Shown piece after piece: positions 52,398 to 61,127 of a DNA stretch of 64,000 nucleotides; the stretch's first letter is position 1, and every line of letters starts with the position of its first letter. The notes below the pieces were generated by a model. The model saw only the letters and a program-made list of their open reading frames with translations. It did not search any database and was not told the DNA's origin. The DNA comes from Candidatus Rubrimentiphilum sp. GTDB lineage: Bacteria; Vulcanimicrobiota; Vulcanimicrobiia; Vulcanimicrobiales; Vulcanimicrobiaceae. Both the position numbers and the translations under genes were made by a program. Location: contig DASTDE010000001.1 of the NCBI GenBank assembly GCA_035710515.1, positions 620,001 through 684,000 on the forward strand, written 5' to 3'.

Positions 52398-55136
52398 ATG
52401 GGACATCTACGGCTTTGGCTCGCTTTGGTTTTGCTCATGGGTTCGGCGGGAGGAGCGGCACGCGCCGCGGGCACAACCGCCGTCATAACGGTGCGCGACG
52501 CGAAGTCGCACGCGCTGCTGGCGGACGCGCAAGTCACGATCACCGGCGGAACATTCATCGCGACCACCACGGATGACACGGGCCGCGTCGAACTCGACGG
52601 CGTTGCACCCGGCACGTACGACGTCACAAGCTGGAAGCCGAACTACGCTCCGCACGCCGACAAGTTTATCGTAACCGGAACTGCGCCGGTGAGTTTGGTC
52701 GTCCAACTCTCGCTCCGCCTGAAACAAGTTGCCGCCGTTCGCGCGGCTTCGACAAACCCGATTGCCGGCATCGTCGTCGGGGGAACGCCTGCGCAGAGGA
52801 TCGCGTCGTCACTCAGCGGCGCCATCGACCGAAGCATGGGCTCGCAAGTTCTGACTGCAAACAACGATCCGAACTCGCCCGTCACCGTTTCGCTGCATGG
52901 ACACGGTACCGAACAAACCGCCGTGATGCTCGAGGGTGTGCCGCTTTCTCCGCCCGGTCAGACTGCCGACTTACGCACGATCGGAACCGGTCTTTTCACG
53001 AGCGCCAATGTCTCGTTTGCGTCAACGCCGCTGGGCGCGGCAGGTTCCGTGAATTTTCATGCACCGTCAGCCACCACGGATCTGCAGCACCTCGCCCAAA
53101 CGACTTACGGATCGTATAACGCTTTCGGCAATCGTTACCAGGTGACTGGAACCTCCGGCAAGGTCGGCGCAGTCTTCGAATTCAATGCGCAATCGCAGCA
53201 GAGCCCGCTAAGTAGCGCCTCCCATGCCAGCGACAACGGCGCGTTGCTTAGCCTGCACGACGCGGTCTCGCCTAACTTTTCGCTGGTCGGACTCGCGCTG
53301 AACCGGACGTACGGGGCGGATCCGGTCTGCGCGCTTGCAACGACGATTCAGCCCTGCGGCCTGCTGCCCGGAAGTCCGACGCGCGGGCAATTCCGTTTAA
53401 CAACCGTTGGCGCGGACTTCGAATTCGGTGCGGTTGCCGGCAACGTAAAACTGTTTCGCACGCAGAACGATCGTGCGAGCCTTTCAACCTTTACGACCGC
53501 CGGCGGCGGCTATTCGTTCGGCTTCGTCACCTCGGCAGGGCAGCACACATTCACCGCGAGCGGCGTGTCATACCACTTTAACGACATGCTTGCAGCGGCC
53601 ACGCAACCCTTACAAACCGCTGCCGGCAGCTACGTTTCGTACGCGCTCGACGATACTTTCAAAGCGAATCCTAAGCTGACGTTGACAGCCGGCGCGAATC
53701 TCGTACAGCAACCCGGGCTGCCGTTAGAATCTGCTGCCAATCTCAGCGCGCTGTGGCGGCCGGCGCAAAGCGATAGTCTGACGCTGACCGCGTCCAGCGG
53801 CGGCATTCAGCCCTCGCAGAAGAGCGTGAGCGCGTTTACCGATCCCGCGAGCGCAGCATATGATTGCGCAGCCGGAAATGTGGTTGCCGGCGGGCCCGCT
53901 CAAGCGCCGGGCAAACCGACGCAGCAAGGCCTCACCTTGCAAGTCGAACACTCCACCGCGAAAGCCACTTATGACGTCTATCTGTACGATCAAATTCAGC
54001 GCGACCAGCTGCTGACGACGTCAGTCACCGCTGCCTCGCAACCGCCGGGATTCTTTCCGCCGGGCTACCTGCAGTCATTAAATGCGACCTGGAGTCTGCC
54101 GGGCGTGTGCGGCGCTCAACCGTTCGCGCCAAACGGCGTCTTCATAAGCCGGCAGATTGCCGGAACGACACAGCTCTTCCGCGGAATCGATCTCTCCGCG
54201 CGGATGACGGTGGGCCACAACTCATCGGTCTACGGTTCGTACTCGGTGACCGGTGCGACCCTGCTCGCCGCGCCGCAGCTTGCGTCAAGCGCGAGCACGA
54301 CTCCGATCGGCGGACAACTCCCAGGCGTTCCGCAACAACGCGCGTCGCTCGCACTCGATACGCTGGCGATTCACAGCGACCTAGATTTCGTTACCGATCT
54401 CGAATATGTCGCGGGAGGCAATCCCCAGCACTTGCCCTCGTACGTCACGACAAATCTCGGGCTGGAGAAGCGTTTGGGCAATGGCGCGCTGACGCTCACG
54501 ATGACGAACGTATTCAACAGTTTCGCCGGCACGTACTCGAGTAATGCAAACGCGGTGTCGGTTGCGCTCTCCAACGGATCCTCGCTCTTGCTTCCGGCGC
54601 GTCCGAACGCGCCGCGCAGCTTCCAACTCAGCTATACGATTGGAAGCAAGCCGCCGCAGATCGACCTCGAAGCGCAGGTGGCCGCCGCTGCCGCGCCACC
54701 CAAGGAACGCGCGGGTGGCGGCGACGCGCACTTGAAAGAACCGCCGCCGGGCGCGAATACACTCGAGGTCCGTACCGACGATCCGGCCTGCACGAGCGAC
54801 ATGCGTGCCGCGTATGCGACCGCGCTGCACGAGATCGATCTCTACCGGACCGCGCTCGAGCACGGAACAAGCCTTCCGACCTTTACGGATTTAACGCTCG
54901 TTCCGCACCGGCAAAGCGATGGCGGCTATTGGCTGGAGATTCAGTACGGCAAGAGCTTTGCGCCGATTCGCAACTTCGTGCAAGCGTGCGCCTATATCAC
55001 CGTACTCGACTACGACACCGCCGTGGCGCGCAAGCTCGGCATCGCCCCATACTTCACCCAGTCCTATGCGCCGCAGATCGGGATTTACGTGGTCCTGCCC
55101 CGAACGCTAAAACGGGGCGGAGGCATTATTGGCTAA
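52398..55136 (+). CDS. TonB-dependent outer-membrane receptor
   Basis: 912 residues. Signal peptide to about GAARAA24; then a carboxypeptidase-regulatory-like domain (about 25-115: AVITVRDAKSHALLADAQVTITGG, GTYDVTSWKPNYAPH), a plug (GGTPAQRIASSLSGAIDRSMGSQVLTANNDPNS to VMLEGVPLSPPGQTADLRTIGTGLFTSANV), and a beta-barrel to about 755. A further C-terminal domain (about 790-912, NDPACTSDMRAAYATALHEIDLYRTALEHG) follows a Pro-rich linker. Probably imports siderophore, vitamin or glycan. Co-transcribed with the two-component pair, whose sensor starts within its last 8 bases. Confidence 0.83.
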   Translation: MGHLRLWLALVLLMGSAGGAARAAGTTAVITVRDAKSHALLADAQVTITGGTFIATTTDDTGRVELDGVAPGTYDVTSWKPNYAPHADKFIVTGTAPVSLVVQLSLRLKQVAAVRAASTNPIAGIVVGGTPAQRIASSLSGAIDRSMGSQVLTANNDPNSPVTVSLHGHGTEQTAVMLEGVPLSPPGQTADLRTIGTGLFTSANVSFASTPLGAAGSVNFHAPSATTDLQHLAQTTYGSYNAFGNRYQVTGTSGKVGAVFEFNAQSQQSPLSSASHASDNGALLSLHDAVSPNFSLVGLALNRTYGADPVCALATTIQPCGLLPGSPTRGQFRLTTVGADFEFGAVAGNVKLFRTQNDRASLSTFTTAGGGYSFGFVTSAGQHTFTASGVSYHFNDMLAAATQPLQTAAGSYVSYALDDTFKANPKLTLTAGANLVQQPGLPLESAANLSALWRPAQSDSLTLTASSGGIQPSQKSVSAFTDPASAAYDCAAGNVVAGGPAQAPGKPTQQGLTLQVEHSTAKATYDVYLYDQIQRDQLLTTSVTAASQPPGFFPPGYLQSLNATWSLPGVCGAQPFAPNGVFISRQIAGTTQLFRGIDLSARMTVGHNSSVYGSYSVTGATLLAAPQLASSASTTPIGGQLPGVPQQRASLALDTLAIHSDLDFVTDLEYVAGGNPQHLPSYVTTNLGLEKRLGNGALTLTMTNVFNSFAGTYSSNANAVSVALSNGSSLLLPARPNAPRSFQLSYTIGSKPPQIDLEAQVAAAAAPPKERAGGGDAHLKEPPPGANTLEVRTDDPACTSDMRAAYATALHEIDLYRTALEHGTSLPTFTDLTLVPHRQSDGGYWLEIQYGKSFAPIRNFVQACAYITVLDYDTAVARKLGIAPYFTQSYAPQIGIYVVLPRTLKRGGGIIG

Positions 55137-56118
55137 ACGCGTTTTTCTGGCTCAGTTCTTTCTTTTTGCGGTCCTATTTTTCATTACCGGCATGACCATC
55201 GGGCTGGTGACGGCGGCGCAGCTCGAGCGCCAGTCGCGTGCGGCCGCCGCGTTCATCACGGAGCACCGGACCCAACTGGCCGAAAGGCGCTTGCCCACGC
55301 GCTTCGTGATTGCGGGTGAGGCGCCGGTGCGCTGGATCGTTCTTACGGGAAGCTGGCTGGTGGTGTTGCCGCTCTCGCTGCTCGCTGCGGCGCTAACGTA
55401 TTGGGTGTTTCGCCGCGCGCTGCGCGACGAGTCGTTCGAGCTGGCGCGTTCACACGATCTCGCCGCGCGTCAATTTCTGACCGATGCCGGGCACGAATTG
55501 CGTACACCTTTGACCGTGCTGAGCGGCTACACGGAAGTGCTCGACAGAAGCGGCCCGCTCGACCGGGAGGTCAGCTCGAAACTCGTCACAACGATGCGAG
55601 AGCAAGTGGCCTTGATGGCGCGCATGATCGACCGGCTGTTACTGATGGCGCGCCTCGATCGTCCGTTGCAGAAGGCCGCCGCGCCGGTCAACGTCTCGGA
55701 GATTGCGGCGCGACTCGTCCGGGCCTTTGAGCCGCTGGCCGGCAACCGGCTTGTAGCGCAGATCGAAGCCGATTGTCACGCGCGCGTTGATGAGAACGAA
55801 TTGTACGAAGCGATCAGTAACATCGTTGACAACGCGTTGAAGTATGCGCCGCAATCGGCGGTCGATCTGCGCGTGAGCCGAAACGATGGCCGCATCGAGA
55901 TCGTCGTGCGCGACGGCGGCCCGGGTATGGACAAGGCGGACTTGGCGCGTGCTTTCGACCGGTTCTTTCGGGGCGGCGCACGCACCGATATCGGCGGCTC
56001 CGGAATCGGGCTTTCGATCGCAAAAGCAATTGTCGAGCGCTATCATGGGACGCTGGCGCTCGCGAGCGAGCCGGGCACGGGTACGGTCGTGACGATCTCG
56101 CTGCCGAGCGCCGCGTGA
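55129..56118 (+). CDS. two-component sensor histidine kinase
   Basis: 329 residues from TTG 55129. Two membrane segments (about 5-28 and 70-93) flank a short periplasmic loop of about 40 residues. The HisKA box has H122 in FLTDAGHELRTPLTVL. HATPase motifs: N box ISNIVDNALKYAP, G1 VRDGGPGMD, F box FDRFFRG, G2 GGSGIGLSIAK. There is no HAMP domain. It probably senses a signal linked to the outer-membrane receptor upstream and phosphorylates the regulator downstream (overlap 4 bases). Confidence 0.94.
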   Translation: MAKRVFLAQFFLFAVLFFITGMTIGLVTAAQLERQSRAAAAFITEHRTQLAERRLPTRFVIAGEAPVRWIVLTGSWLVVLPLSLLAAALTYWVFRRALRDESFELARSHDLAARQFLTDAGHELRTPLTVLSGYTEVLDRSGPLDREVSSKLVTTMREQVALMARMIDRLLLMARLDRPLQKAAAPVNVSEIAARLVRAFEPLAGNRLVAQIEADCHARVDENELYEAISNIVDNALKYAPQSAVDLRVSRNDGRIEIVVRDGGPGMDKADLARAFDRFFRGGARTDIGGSGIGLSIAKAIVERYHGTLALASEPGTGTVVTISLPSAA

Positions 56119-56813
56119 CCGAGATGCGCAAGAGGCCGATGATCCTGGCGGTGGACGATCACGCCGAAATCTTGGACGTGCTGAAGACAGGATTGTCCCC
56201 AAGCGAGTTCGAGCTGATTACTGCACGCAGTGGCAGCGAGGCGTTGCGCTTGCTGGAACGCGAGCCCGATTGCATCATCCTCGACATCATGATGCCCGCA
56301 ATCGACGGTATTGAGGTGCTCAAGCGTATTCGCGAGCGGAGCGATGTACCGGTTTTATTTTTGACGGCCAAGAATGCGCTCGACGATCGCGTGGCAGGCC
56401 TGCGATTGGGCGCAGACGATTACATCGTCAAACCATTTTCCATCGTTGAGCTGACCGCGCGCATCCGTGCCGCGCTGCGCCGCCCGCGGGTCCTGACGAC
56501 GACGCCGCTGGTTTACGAAGATCTCTCGCTGAACCCCGAGGACCGCACGGTAAGGCGCGCGCAGCGGCAGATCGAGCTCACGCAGCGCGAGTTCGACTTG
56601 CTGCATGTCTTGGTGCGCAGCCCGAACTGCATTTTTAGCCGTAGCCAGCTACTTTCGCTCATCTGGCACGACGAGAAAATGCTGAATCCGAACAATGTCG
56701 ACGTCTATATTTCGTACCTGCGCCAAAAGATCGACGCCGGCCACGACGTGAAGCTCATTCGCACGGTGCGCTCCACGGGCTTCACACTGTCCTCCTCCAC
56801 ATTGTCATCCTGA
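56115..56813 (+). CDS. OmpR/PhoB-family response regulator
   Basis: 232 residues. The receiver domain has the acidic pair DD in LAVDDHAEIL, phosphoacceptor D57 (CIILDIMMPAIDG) and K106 in YIVKPF. The DNA-binding winged helix (about 135-225) has RTVRRAQRQIELTQREFDLLHVLVRSP and NPNNVDVYISYLRQKID. Cognate of the histidine kinase just upstream. Its last LSS and stop are read from an interspersed repeat. Confidence 0.95.
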   Translation: MTEMRKRPMILAVDDHAEILDVLKTGLSPSEFELITARSGSEALRLLEREPDCIILDIMMPAIDGIEVLKRIRERSDVPVLFLTAKNALDDRVAGLRLGADDYIVKPFSIVELTARIRAALRRPRVLTTTPLVYEDLSLNPEDRTVRRAQRQIELTQREFDLLHVLVRSPNCIFSRSQLLSLIWHDEKMLNPNNVDVYISYLRQKIDAGHDVKLIRTVRSTGFTLSSSTLSS

Positions 56814-56893
56814 GGTATCGAAGGACCCGGTTTGTCATCCTGAGCCCGGTTTGTCATCCTGAGGTATCGAAGGACCCCGAGGTAACGAGGGGG
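56803..56893 (+). repeat. tandem interspersed repeats before the amidohydrolase
   Basis: Three pieces in a row: TGTCATCCTGAGGTATCGAA (the first gives the response-regulator stop), a short TGTCATCCTGAGCCCGG, and a full copy that ends CGAGGTAACGAGGGGG, whose GAGGGGG may serve as the ribosome-binding site for the gene at 56902. Confidence 0.9.
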
Positions 56894-56901
56894 CGAGCCA
56901 A

Positions 56902-58023
56902 ATGTCTCGTGATCTAGCGCTGGTTGGCGGCACGATTTACGCCAATCCCAAGGACGAGCCCATCCACGACGGCGTCGTGCTGATTGACGGCGAGACGATC
57001 GCGGCCGTTGGTCCGCGCGCGAACCTTATGATTCCAGAAGGCGCGGAAACGCTGGATTGTTCGGGCCTAACAATTACGGCCGGCTTCTGGAACAGCCACG
57101 TGCATTTCTTTGAACGAAAATGGGCTGATGCCGCGAGCATTCCGGCGCCCGAACTTGCCAACCAGCTCCAGGACGCATTCACGCGGTTTGGATTTACGAG
57201 CGTCTTCGATCTCTCATCGTTGTGGGAAAACACCCGACGTCTTCGCGAGCGCGTCGAATCCGGCGAGGTTGCCGGGCCGCGCATTCGCTCGACCGGCGAG
57301 GGGCTCGTTGCCCCGGGCGTCGTTCCATCGGAGCAAGTGCTGAACACGATGGGCGTAATGAAGACGCCTCTTCCGGAAATTACCGACGCCGCGCAAGCCG
57401 CGGCGGCCGCCAAGAAACTCTTGGCTGAAGGTGTGGACGGCGTAAAAGTCTTTGCGCCGTTTCCTGACGGCGCCGTTGAAGCCGTCGTTGCTGAAGCGCA
57501 CGCCGCCGGCAAACCCGCCTTCGCGCATGTGAACACAGGCGTCGACGTACTGACCGCGGCACGCGCCCGTGTCGACGTGATTGCGCATACCACACCCCGC
57601 TCTGGACCATGGGACGAAGCGATTCTTGCAGCTATGAAAGACGCTCAAGTCGCTCTCACGCCGACGCTGAGTATCTGGAAGCATTTTCTGCGTCACGATC
57701 GCATCTCAGCACAAGAGCAAACGATCGATACGGCGGTTGGGCAGTTACGCGCGTGGCTCGCAACTGGAGGAACGGTTCTCTTTGGAACTGATCTCGGCGC
57801 CGTCGGCTACGATCCGACCGACGAATATGCCCTGATAGAAGAAGCCGGGATGACCTTCAACCAGATTGTCACGTCGTTAACTACTGCGCCGGCGGAGCGC
57901 TTCGGCGAATCAAAACGACTAGGGCGAATTGCCCCAGGCTTTCAAGCGGATCTCGTCGCGTTCAGATCGCTATCAGACGTGCAGTACACGCTGCGCGCCG
58001 GTAAGGTTACCTATGCGGCCTGA
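56902..58023 (+). CDS. amidohydrolase (imidazolonepropionase/prolidase-like)
   Basis: 373 residues. The metal-binding start SHVHF (HxH), the typical N-terminal barrel rim LVGGTIYANPKDEPIHDGVVLIDGETIAAVGP, AFAHVNT, VIAHTTPR and GTDLGAVGYDPTDEYALIEEAG place it in the amidohydrolase superfamily, and the end GRIAPGFQADLVAFR matches imidazolonepropionase-type. A hydrolase of an unknown cyclic or peptide-like substrate. The carboxylated Lys appears to be GVKVFAPF. It ends 13 bases inside the convergent membrane gene. Confidence 0.9.
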   Translation: MSRDLALVGGTIYANPKDEPIHDGVVLIDGETIAAVGPRANLMIPEGAETLDCSGLTITAGFWNSHVHFFERKWADAASIPAPELANQLQDAFTRFGFTSVFDLSSLWENTRRLRERVESGEVAGPRIRSTGEGLVAPGVVPSEQVLNTMGVMKTPLPEITDAAQAAAAAKKLLAEGVDGVKVFAPFPDGAVEAVVAEAHAAGKPAFAHVNTGVDVLTAARARVDVIAHTTPRSGPWDEAILAAMKDAQVALTPTLSIWKHFLRHDRISAQEQTIDTAVGQLRAWLATGGTVLFGTDLGAVGYDPTDEYALIEEAGMTFNQIVTSLTTAPAERFGESKRLGRIAPGFQADLVAFRSLSDVQYTLRAGKVTYAA

Positions 58024-58274
58024 GTGCCTTTAGCGATAACTTTGTTGTAGACCACGGCCGCGAGCGCTCCACCGATGGCTGCAGCGACAAAGCCCACCAC
58101 AACCTCGTACAGGCTGATCGTGAACCAGGTGCGATCAAAACCTCCCAAAAACGGCGGCGGCACGCGACCGAACAATGACCACCGTGAAACGCTAAAGCTC
58201 AGAATAGTGAAAACGGTTACAACAACTTTGGCAACGCCGAAGGCGAGGGCTAGAGCCTTTGGATTTAATCGCAT
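58011..58274 (-). CDS. DUF5676-like small membrane protein
   Basis: 87 residues from ATG 58274. MRLNPKALALAFGVAKVVVTVFTILSFSV and FTISLYEVVVGFVAAAIGGALAAVVYNKVIAKG are two membrane helices joined by a short soluble loop. The MRLNPKALALAFG opening and GAL..VVYN end match the DUF5676 pattern of small inner-membrane proteins. The frame is open further upstream, but the conserved part begins here. Function unknown. It is divergent from the purS-purP transcript. Confidence 0.75.
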   Translation of the reverse strand: MRLNPKALALAFGVAKVVVTVFTILSFSVSRWSLFGRVPPPFLGGFDRTWFTISLYEVVVGFVAAAIGGALAAVVYNKVIAKGTQAA

Positions 58275-58329
58275 TGTGGGCGTTTCGAGTCTCCCGCTAG
58301 GCAGCCATCTTGTCTTCGAGCGTTTCTGC

Positions 58330-58442
58330 GTGAATGGTATCTTGCTGGGGGCTCTGCCGGTGCAGACCGGAAACCGTGGACGAGCGTGTCGCGGTATGGT
58401 AGCATCAGGTTGTCGGGTTCCTGCGCTGTGTCGGCAAAGCCG
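58330..58442 (+). promoter_or_regulatory. structured leader upstream of purS
   Basis: A hairpin CCGGT/ACCGG nested in GCTC/GAGC (about 58350-58385), followed by TCGCGG (58389-58394) that can pair with CCGCGA (58440-58445). The second partner overlaps the left arm of the downstream terminator, a terminator/antiterminator arrangement. No known purine, ZTP, PRPP or cobalamin aptamer consensus was recognised. It may also be a stand-alone small RNA. Confidence 0.4.
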
Positions 58443-58474
58443 CGACCGCTCCTTTAGGGCGGTCGTTTTATTTT
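58443..58474 (+). terminator. intrinsic terminator ahead of purS
   Basis: A 9-base-pair stem (CGACCGCTC with GGGCGGTCG, one G-U), 5-base loop, then TTTTATTTT. It ends 44 bases before the purS GTG, so transcription into purS-purP would need read-through or antitermination. Confidence 0.8.
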
Positions 58475-58518
58475 GTGCAGAGGACACCCTGAGCACGGGC
58501 GGGTATCGAGGGGCCACC

Positions 58519-58938
58519 GTGCTCCACACGATTGCCATCAAACTGAAGATCCCGGACAACACCGCGTACAGTGCGCTCACGGCGCTGCGGCGACTCGGTG
58601 TTGATGTGGCGCACGTAGAGCGAGCCGATATCTGGCAGTTCGAGGACGACGGCTCGAGCGAAAAAGTAGCCACGCGCGTGCAACGCAACGAGTCGCTCTT
58701 TAATCCGAACAAACACACGCTGGAGATACTACCGTCTCCCAATCCCCGCCCGGGCGAAACATGGATCGCTCTTTGTCATCCTGAGGTATCGAAGGACCCT
58801 GAGGTATCGAAGGGAGCGCGACACTACACGGCCTACCGCTTGTTTTCCGAGAACCACGCGCCCGCCAGCCAGCCGACGGTGGAAGAAGCCATCGAGAAGC
58901 TGCTCTGCAACCCCGCTATCGAACGCGCCATCACGTAA
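58519..58938 (+). CDS. purS: divergent PurS-like FGAR amidotransferase subunit
   Basis: 139 residues from GTG 58519, GAGGGG at 58508-58513. PurS is usually 80-85 residues. The N-terminal strand-helix VLHTIAIKLKIPDNTAYSALTALRRLGVDVAHVERADIWQFED and the C-terminal VEEAIEKLLCNPAIERAIT match the PurS start and its LLaNPvIE end. The middle (about 45-110) is an expansion that includes an interspersed-repeat segment (86-99, CHPEVSKDPEVSKG). PurS bridges PurL and PurQ, which are encoded 10 kb upstream without one. The purP start overlaps its stop by 1 base. Confidence is moderate because only the two ends are clearly alike. Confidence 0.72.
   Translation: MLHTIAIKLKIPDNTAYSALTALRRLGVDVAHVERADIWQFEDDGSSEKVATRVQRNESLFNPNKHTLEILPSPNPRPGETWIALCHPEVSKDPEVSKGARHYTAYRLFSENHAPASQPTVEEAIEKLLCNPAIERAIT
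58774..58814 (+). repeat. interspersed repeat inside purS-like gene
   Basis: Full 41-base copy, read as CHPEVSKDPEVSKG, same frame as in asd. Confidence 0.95.
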
Positions 58939-59969
58939 TGCCGGAAAAACAAGCCTACACGATCGCCACCCTCGGGTCACACTCAGCGCTGCAAATATTG
59001 AAGGGCGCGCACGACGAAGGGTTTCCGACGCTTGCGATCGCCAATCGCGAGACCGAGGCGCTATACCGCTCGTTCAAATTCGTTGACGAAGTGATCGCCA
59101 TCGAGCGCTACCAAGATTTTCCCGGGCTCATGCCGCAGCTCGCCAAACGTAAGTTGATCATCGTCCCGCACGGCTCGTTCGTCGCGTACCTCTCGCTCGA
59201 CGAACACAAACGCATGACCATCCCGTACTTCGGAAACAAAGCCGTGCTCGATTGGGAGGCCAGCCGCGAACTGCAGCGTCAGTGGCTTTCGCGCGCGGGC
59301 CTTACATTGCCGCGCCAATTCCAGGACGGCAACGAGATCGATCGCCCGGTGATCGTGAAGCTCTACGGCGCGCTTGGCGGCAAGGGTTACATGTTCATTC
59401 GCGACACCGCCGACTTCGAAGCGCGCGCGGCGCATTTAAAAGAAGAGCACATCATTCAGGAATACATCGTCGGTGTGCCGCTCTACATCCACTATTTTTA
59501 TTCGCCGCTGGAAGACCGGCTCGAGATTATGAGCATGGATCGCCGCTACGAAACCAATGTGGACTCGCTCGGGCGCATTCCCGCCGCAGCGCAAGAAGGC
59601 ATGGACGTGAGCCCGTCTTATGTGGTGGTCGGCAACTCGCCGGTCTCGCTGCGCGAATCGATGCTGGCCGAAGCCTACCGGATGGGCGAAGCGGTCGTGC
59701 GCGTGAGCAAGGAGATCTGCGGCCCAAAGGGCCTCTTCGGCGCCTTTTGCATCGAGACGATCATCACGCCCGACATGCAGTTCTTCGTGATGGAGATCTC
59801 CGCGCGCATCGTGGCCGGCACCAACCTCTTCATCGACGGCTCACCGTATTCGTACCTAAACTACTCCGAACCGATGTCAACCGGGCGCCGCATTGCCCGG
59901 GAGTTGAGGAACGCACTTTCCGCGGGTAAACTGCGTTTGGTGTTAGATGATTCAACCGCGTCATCGTGA
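58938..59969 (+). CDS. purP: FAICAR synthetase PurP (formate-AICAR ligase), archaeal type
   Basis: 343 residues, ATP-grasp. TIATLGSHSALQILKGAHDEGF, IIVPHGSFVAYLSL, IPYFGNKAVLDWEA, YIHYFYSPLEDRLEIMSMDRRYE, SYVVVGNSPVSLRESM and DGSPYSYLNYSEPMSTGRRIARE are the motifs of archaeal PurP. It uses formate and ATP to formylate AICAR, in place of the folate-dependent PurH transformylase. PurP is widespread in archaea and unusual in bacteria. It overlaps the purS-like gene by one base. The last residues and stop (TCA TCG TGA) are from a repeat variant. Confidence 0.95.
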   Translation: MPEKQAYTIATLGSHSALQILKGAHDEGFPTLAIANRETEALYRSFKFVDEVIAIERYQDFPGLMPQLAKRKLIIVPHGSFVAYLSLDEHKRMTIPYFGNKAVLDWEASRELQRQWLSRAGLTLPRQFQDGNEIDRPVIVKLYGALGGKGYMFIRDTADFEARAAHLKEEHIIQEYIVGVPLYIHYFYSPLEDRLEIMSMDRRYETNVDSLGRIPAAAQEGMDVSPSYVVVGNSPVSLRESMLAEAYRMGEAVVRVSKEICGPKGLFGAFCIETIITPDMQFFVMEISARIVAGTNLFIDGSPYSYLNYSEPMSTGRRIARELRNALSAGKLRLVLDDSTASS

Positions 59970-60020
59970 GCAAGTGTCATCGTGAGGTATCGAACGACCG
60001 CGAGCAATGCGAGCGGCCCT
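59961..60020 (+). repeat. diverged interspersed repeats at the purP 3' end
   Basis: GTCATCGTGAGCAAGTGTCA then TCGTGAGGTATCGAACGACC. These pieces supply the purP stop and precede the next gene. Confidence 0.75.
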
Positions 60021-60026
60021 GAGCGC

Positions 60027-61124
60027 ATGCGGAGGGTAGCGTGGCTGCTACTTCTGGCGTGTCTGCTACGGTTGCAAGCGCGCGCCACCCTGGTGGCCGA
60101 CCCCGATACGCTGTACGCCGCCATGAAGGCCGCGTACGACAAAGGCAACACGCAGGGTTGGACATTTTACAACCAGCAAGCGTATCTCTCGACGATATTT
60201 AACGCGGGCCGCGCGTACTCGCTTCAACGTCCGAACGATCCCGGCTACGGCTATCTTGCGCAAACGACCGTAGACATCGCTTCGGCCCTTCACTACGATC
60301 CGCTGATAAATCACGAAGCCGTGCCGTGGTGGGTGCGCGAAGCCGCGCTGTACGTGCAGAAGAACAACCTCGATCCGGCCGAGCAAACGAAGGCCAAAGG
60401 TCTGCTCACGCGCGTCGACGCGCTCGATGATCCGTTCGCGCTCGCGCAACTTGCCGATGAAGACGCCACCGCGCTGTTGCAAGATTACCCGCGCGACGCC
60501 AACGCGCAACTCGAACGCGTCGAAGCCAACTGGCGCAGCTACCTCATTACGCACGATGCCTCGTGGCGCAGCCTCGCCTTCGTGCATGCCAACGAGCCGA
60601 AGTTTCCGATCGCAAACCTGCCGTCAACCTGGGGCCCGGCCTTTCACAACGCGTTGCAAAACGCCGCAGCCGGCGCGCAAGATTACACGCAAGGCGATCG
60701 CGTGAATGCCGGCGCGATTCTGGCGCGCATGCGGGCCCTCAAAGTGCCGCCGATCATTGCGAGCATCAAGGCGCAGCCGCATGACATCTACATGACCACG
60801 CTTGCGCCGGCGGACGAATACTTCGGCCCGATGGGCATGTCGATTCTCGGTATCAAGAATGAAATGAAGCGCGTGAACTTTTATCTGGGCTACGGCTACA
60901 ATCAGCAAGAGAGCGAATCGGCGGTCCAGATTGCGGAATCAATTGACGACCTGCACAAGGTCTATCCGCGCGATCGCGACCTGCCGCAGCTGCTGCTCGA
61001 GATGTACACCACGCTCAGCAAGATCGACACGCCCGCGGCCAAGGCGGCGCAAACGCACATGCGCGCAATTCTCACGGTGGAATACCAGGACACGCCCCAA
61101 GCCCGCACCCTCCTGGCGGAGTAA
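60027..61124 (+). CDS. secreted protein of unknown function
   Basis: 365 residues from ATG 60027 (MRRVAWLLLLACLLRLQARA, signal peptide, probably with a lipobox-like Cys). Mainly helical and repetitive after the signal, with segments such as DTLYAAMKAAYDKGNTQGWTFYNQQAYLSTIFNAGRAYSLQ, SFALAQLADEDATALLQDYPRDANAQLER and ESEAVQIAESIDDLHKVYPRDRDLPQLLLEMY. This could be a TPR-like scaffold. No enzyme motif. The frame is open to 59982, but that part is repeat sequence. Confidence 0.6.
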   Translation: MRRVAWLLLLACLLRLQARATLVADPDTLYAAMKAAYDKGNTQGWTFYNQQAYLSTIFNAGRAYSLQRPNDPGYGYLAQTTVDIASALHYDPLINHEAVPWWVREAALYVQKNNLDPAEQTKAKGLLTRVDALDDPFALAQLADEDATALLQDYPRDANAQLERVEANWRSYLITHDASWRSLAFVHANEPKFPIANLPSTWGPAFHNALQNAAAGAQDYTQGDRVNAGAILARMRALKVPPIIASIKAQPHDIYMTTLAPADEYFGPMGMSILGIKNEMKRVNFYLGYGYNQQESESAVQIAESIDDLHKVYPRDRDLPQLLLEMYTTLSKIDTPAAKAAQTHMRAILTVEYQDTPQARTLLAE

Positions 61125-61127
61125 TAG

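Noticed and set aside
58350-58440. 4.5S SRP RNA, purine, ZTP or cobalamin riboswitch in the purS leader
   Set aside because: Only a short CCGG-type hairpin matches. The conserved GGAAGGAAGC, CCGCC-TGGGCA or B12-box elements are absent.
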